From Liriodendron chinense (taxonomy: Eukaryota; Streptophyta; Magnoliopsida; Magnoliales; Magnoliaceae): a stretch of 64,000 nt of DNA. Below are positions 61,306 through 64,000 of this stretch, piece by piece (the stretch's first letter is position 1; each line of letters opens with the position of its first letter). Under the pieces are notes generated by a model. It had not been told where the DNA came from. It saw only the letters and a list, made by a program, of their open reading frames with translations, and made no database searches. Location: positions 372,001 through 436,000 of the forward strand of contig ML058469.1 of NCBI GenBank assembly GCA_003013855.2. The letters are read 5' to 3'. A program made the position numbers and the translations under genes.

Positions 61306-62246
61306 GCGGGTGTTTGGCGCATGGAATTAGGGAGGATTAAGGGGGATGGAATTACTGAAAAGTAATCATTACTGGCAATTAGGGATTGTCATGGAATTTT
61401 CTTTTTTCATCCCATCTCATTCCATGTTTGGAATGTAAACAATCTCTCATGTACATCACAATTATTATGTTTGGCTAGCACCCACCAGCTTTGGTATTAG
61501 TGACATGGAGGAGATACCGTCGGTTGCGATGAAGATGCATGGAGTATGTTTATGTCACCAAGTTCTGTGGTCCCCACAGTAATGTATGTATTATATCCAG
61601 ACAGTCTATCTATCCATATTACGAGATCATTTTAGGGCATGGGTTAAAAAATGAGCCATATTTAAATCTCAAGTGGACCACACTATATAAAATGGTGGGG
61701 ATTTAACGTTTGCCATTGAAAACTTATTGGGGGCTATCGAAGTTTTGAATCAATTTAGTATTTAATTTTTACCTTCATCCAGGTTCGTGTGACCTCAGGA
61801 ACAGCTTGGATGACAAACAAACATCGTGATGGCCCATAGGAGAGTTTCAATGGTGGGAATCATTGTCCTCGATACTTTCTGTGGTGTGGTCCACTTAAGC
61901 TTTGTATCTGTTTTATTTTTGGGCTCATGGCTTAATATGATCTCAAAAAATGGATGGACAGCATGAATATAATACATATATCATGGTGGGGCCCACAGAA
62001 CGTGGTGATGACAATACACGGCCGCACACTCAACTTCTTTTTTTTTTCCCTCTCAAATTGAGGGATTTGCTGCCGATCAAGCGGGATTGGGAGAATCTCC
62101 TGAATTTAAATTTATATCAATGTGATTTTCAAAGCCGTAATCTAACAATAACAAAGGTAATAACTAAACAAGACATAGGCTTGAAAAAGTGATTTCCAAA
62201 TTCCAACCCACTTAATCCCGCCTAGTCCAGTGCACCAAACACCCCC
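61306..62246. mobile_element. Tourist-like MITE of 941 bp inside Copia-2
   Basis: Ends GCGGGTGTTTGG and (other strand) GGGGGTGTTTGG extend into about 37 bp of imperfect inverted repeat. TAA flanks both sides (61303-61305, 62247-62249), the 3-bp duplication of PIF/Harbinger elements. It also holds an internal inverted module with GTCCACTT ... GTGGGGCCCAC. The host Copia frame resumes after it. Confidence 0.9.
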
Positions 62247-62249
62247 TAA

Positions 62250-63032
62250 GGAGATGGGTGATTATAATGTGTTAAATGCATTCAAATATGGGTATCTCAG
62301 TTATAAGTGGATTTTTAATTTGGGGGCATTATTTAACATGTGCCCTCATCGAAGTTGATTCACCACATATAACGAGTGTGATGGTGGTCCGGTGTTTATG
62401 GGAAATAATCATGCATATAAGGTGGTTGGTGTCAGATCAGTGTATATCAAGATGTTTGATGGGTTGGACCGTATCCTAACGATGTAGGACACGTTATATA
62501 ACTATACAAGAGTCTAATATCTCTTATAGCTCTCGAAGCACTAGCGTGCGAATTCATCGGATTTAATCGTGTCCTAAGAGTTTCAAAGGGGGCACTTATT
62601 GTGATGAAAGTACAACACAACGATAACCTTTATACACTGATTGGGAGTACCGTATCAGGTGGAACTACAACATCTGTTGTAGAGTCCATGTTGGTACATT
62701 TATGGCATGTGTGCCTAAGCCACATGAGCGAGCGCAATATGAAGATACTTTTTAATAAGTGTTTAATTCCTATTTTTAAAAGTGTACATGTGGTAAACAA
62801 TTTAGATTATCTTTTAAATTAGGAAAACATGTTAGTAGAGGTGTGCTTAATTATGTGCATTTTAATGTATAGGGGTTGTCACCATTGGTTTCTAGAGGAG
62901 AGTCGTCGTACATTATCACTTTTATCAATAACTTCTTTAAAAAAAGTGTGGGTTTACTTCTTTAAAACTAAATTCAATGTTTTCACCACCTTCAAGATGT
63001 GTAAGGTAGTGATTAAAAATCAGTTACGATAG
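62250..63032 (+). pseudogene. pol: Copia-2 protease and gag-pre-integrase part
   Basis: W-I-F-N-L-G-A-L-F-N-M-C-P-H-R-S near 62310 matches the Copia protease start, where D-S-G is expected: here N-L-G. Then C-D-G-G-P-V-F-M-G-N-N-H-A-Y-K-V-V-G. L-W-H-V-C-L-S-H-M-S-E-R-N-M-K-I-L near 62700 is the gag-pre-integrase domain. Frames are broken. Confidence 0.82.
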
Positions 63033-63545
63033 AAAGTGAAAGTGTTGATGACAGAAAATGGATGTGAGTTCACCTCAAAGGAATTTGATCGGTACTGCAA
63101 GGATGAAGGGATCGTGAGGCACAACACAGTCAAGCACACACCTAGCTAAATGGTGTGGCTGAAAGAATGGATCGGACTCTCCTGAGAAGAGCCTGAATCA
63201 TGTTAAGCAATATTGCATTGGGCAAGGAGCTATAGAGTGAGGTCGTAAACACGAGTTACTATTTAGTGAATTAGTCCCTGTCTATAGTAATAGATTATAA
63301 AATTCTAAAGGACATGTGGACTGGTCATGGAGAAGACTACTAAGGGTTGCATGTACTTGGTTGTGATACTTACTCTCATGTACTTCAGTTGAGAGAGATA
63401 AGATGGACCAACGGGCGAAGAAATGTGTTTTTGTTAGCTATGTTGATAGTGTGAAGAGATACAGATTATATGACAAGGCCACATAGAAGATCATGATTAA
63501 CCGTGACGTTAAATTTAATGAGGATTCCTTATTCCTAACTTTTAG

Positions 63546-63942
63546 TGCATGGACTTTAGAGTTTTTCCTTGGCTTTCATGGGTCATTGAACTTGGCCAAA
63601 AGGGGTCTGAGCCTGATCAATTCGACCTAATGAGCACGGATCAAATGGCTAAGGTTTTCTTAGATTATTAAGCCATCTATCCAAGATTTTGGGATCCTAA
63701 GGAATGTCTATATGCATACTTACCAAAGGGACTTGATTGAGCTTGAAACCTTCATACAGCTAGTGGCTTCTGCTTCAAGTCTTAAGTCTTCAATCTTTAC
63801 TCGAGGCACACAAGACTTGACACTTCTGGACTTCACGGTAATTGACAAAATACAATGTACTTACAATAATGATCTATTAACATGACTAATTTTCATCAAA
63901 GAATGTTACGATTCCTTGGGTTTAATAGCCTAACTATTAACA
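63546..63942 (+). repeat. LTR at the right edge (397 bp)
   Basis: Starts TGCATGGACTTTAGAG and ends ATTAACA, followed by TTGTATCAGAGCC (63945-63957), a primer site with one change. Thirty bp later the LTR start recurs as TGCATGAACTTAGAG at 63973 and runs out of the window. Confidence 0.7.
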
Positions 63943-64000
63943 ATTTGTATCAGAGCCAATATTACCTTTTAGTGCATGAACTTAGAGTTTTTCCTTGGTT

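Larger units (their letters stand above)
60099..63535 (+). mobile_element. Copia-2: broken TNT1-like Ty1/Copia element
   Basis: A probable 5' LTR (end at GCA, 60476; start near 60099 uncertain) and a degenerate primer site TAGTATCAAAGA at 60490 precede gag (60534). A CCHC knuckle, protease, gag-pre-integrase (L-W-H-V-C-L-S-H-M-S near 62700) and integrase (E-F-T-S-K-E-F-D near 63070, N-G-V-A-E-R-M-D-R-T near 63150) follow in broken frames. The element stops at integrase and is followed by another LTR. A MITE is inserted at 61306-62246. Confidence 0.85.

Overview
This window is nuclear DNA of a flowering plant. Three things point to this: LTR retrotransposons primed by initiator-Met tRNA, GT-AG introns, and a nuclear tRNA-Pro(UGG) gene with internal A and B boxes and an oligo-T terminator. 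Most of it is transposable-element (TE) sequence. The many Tourist-like and hAT-like foldback elements, and a recurring module around TGGTGGGGCCCAC, resemble large TE-rich genomes of woody early-diverging angiosperms such as magnoliids. That placement is inference only.

Layout, 1-26.4 kb: a nest of mobile elements. A degenerate LINE on the minus strand (LINE-A) is the oldest layer. A chromodomain Ty3/Gypsy element (Gyp-2, ending at 20555) lies in its 3' end. Gyp-3 (11173-18025) is inserted inside the pol gene of Gyp-2 with a perfect 5-bp target duplication GATAG. Gyp-1 (from before the window to 6197) abuts and probably interrupts the 5' LTR of Gyp-2. LINE-A is further cut by a small LTR element without gag or pol (21877-24370, duplication AATAG) and by a minus-strand solo LTR (24756-25921, duplication AGGAG). 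All gag and pol reading frames are broken by stops and frameshifts.

26.4-32.4 kb: further LINE debris (LINE-B on the minus strand with an RRM-like ORF1, a plus-strand LINE tail, an RNase H fragment) and a 199-bp hAT-like foldback element.

32.46-36.79 kb: a plus-strand host gene, 5'-partial in this model, with four recognisable exons. It encodes a small protein with three hydrophobic segments that I cannot name. Its large last intron carries LINE-C.

38.88-56.89 kb: a minus-strand host gene of eight exons (predicted 1061 aa) encoding a plant nuclear protein with C-terminal BRCT domains, of the type annotated as BRCT-domain DNA-repair or PTIP-like proteins. Its introns carry a broken Ty1/Copia element, a solo Gypsy LTR, several foldback MITEs and RTE-type LINE tails. 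The two host genes converge tail to tail.

57-64 kb: a diverged duplication of the region 5' of the BRCT gene, tRNA-Pro(UGG), foldback elements, a broken TNT1-like Copia element carrying a 941-bp Tourist-like MITE, and at the right edge a second LTR unit that repeats after only about 30 bp. I saw no CRISPR array, operon or defence locus. The main interest is the resolvable order of nested insertions, the gag/pol-less LTR element with internal tandem repeats, and pol frames that run into the 3' LTR.
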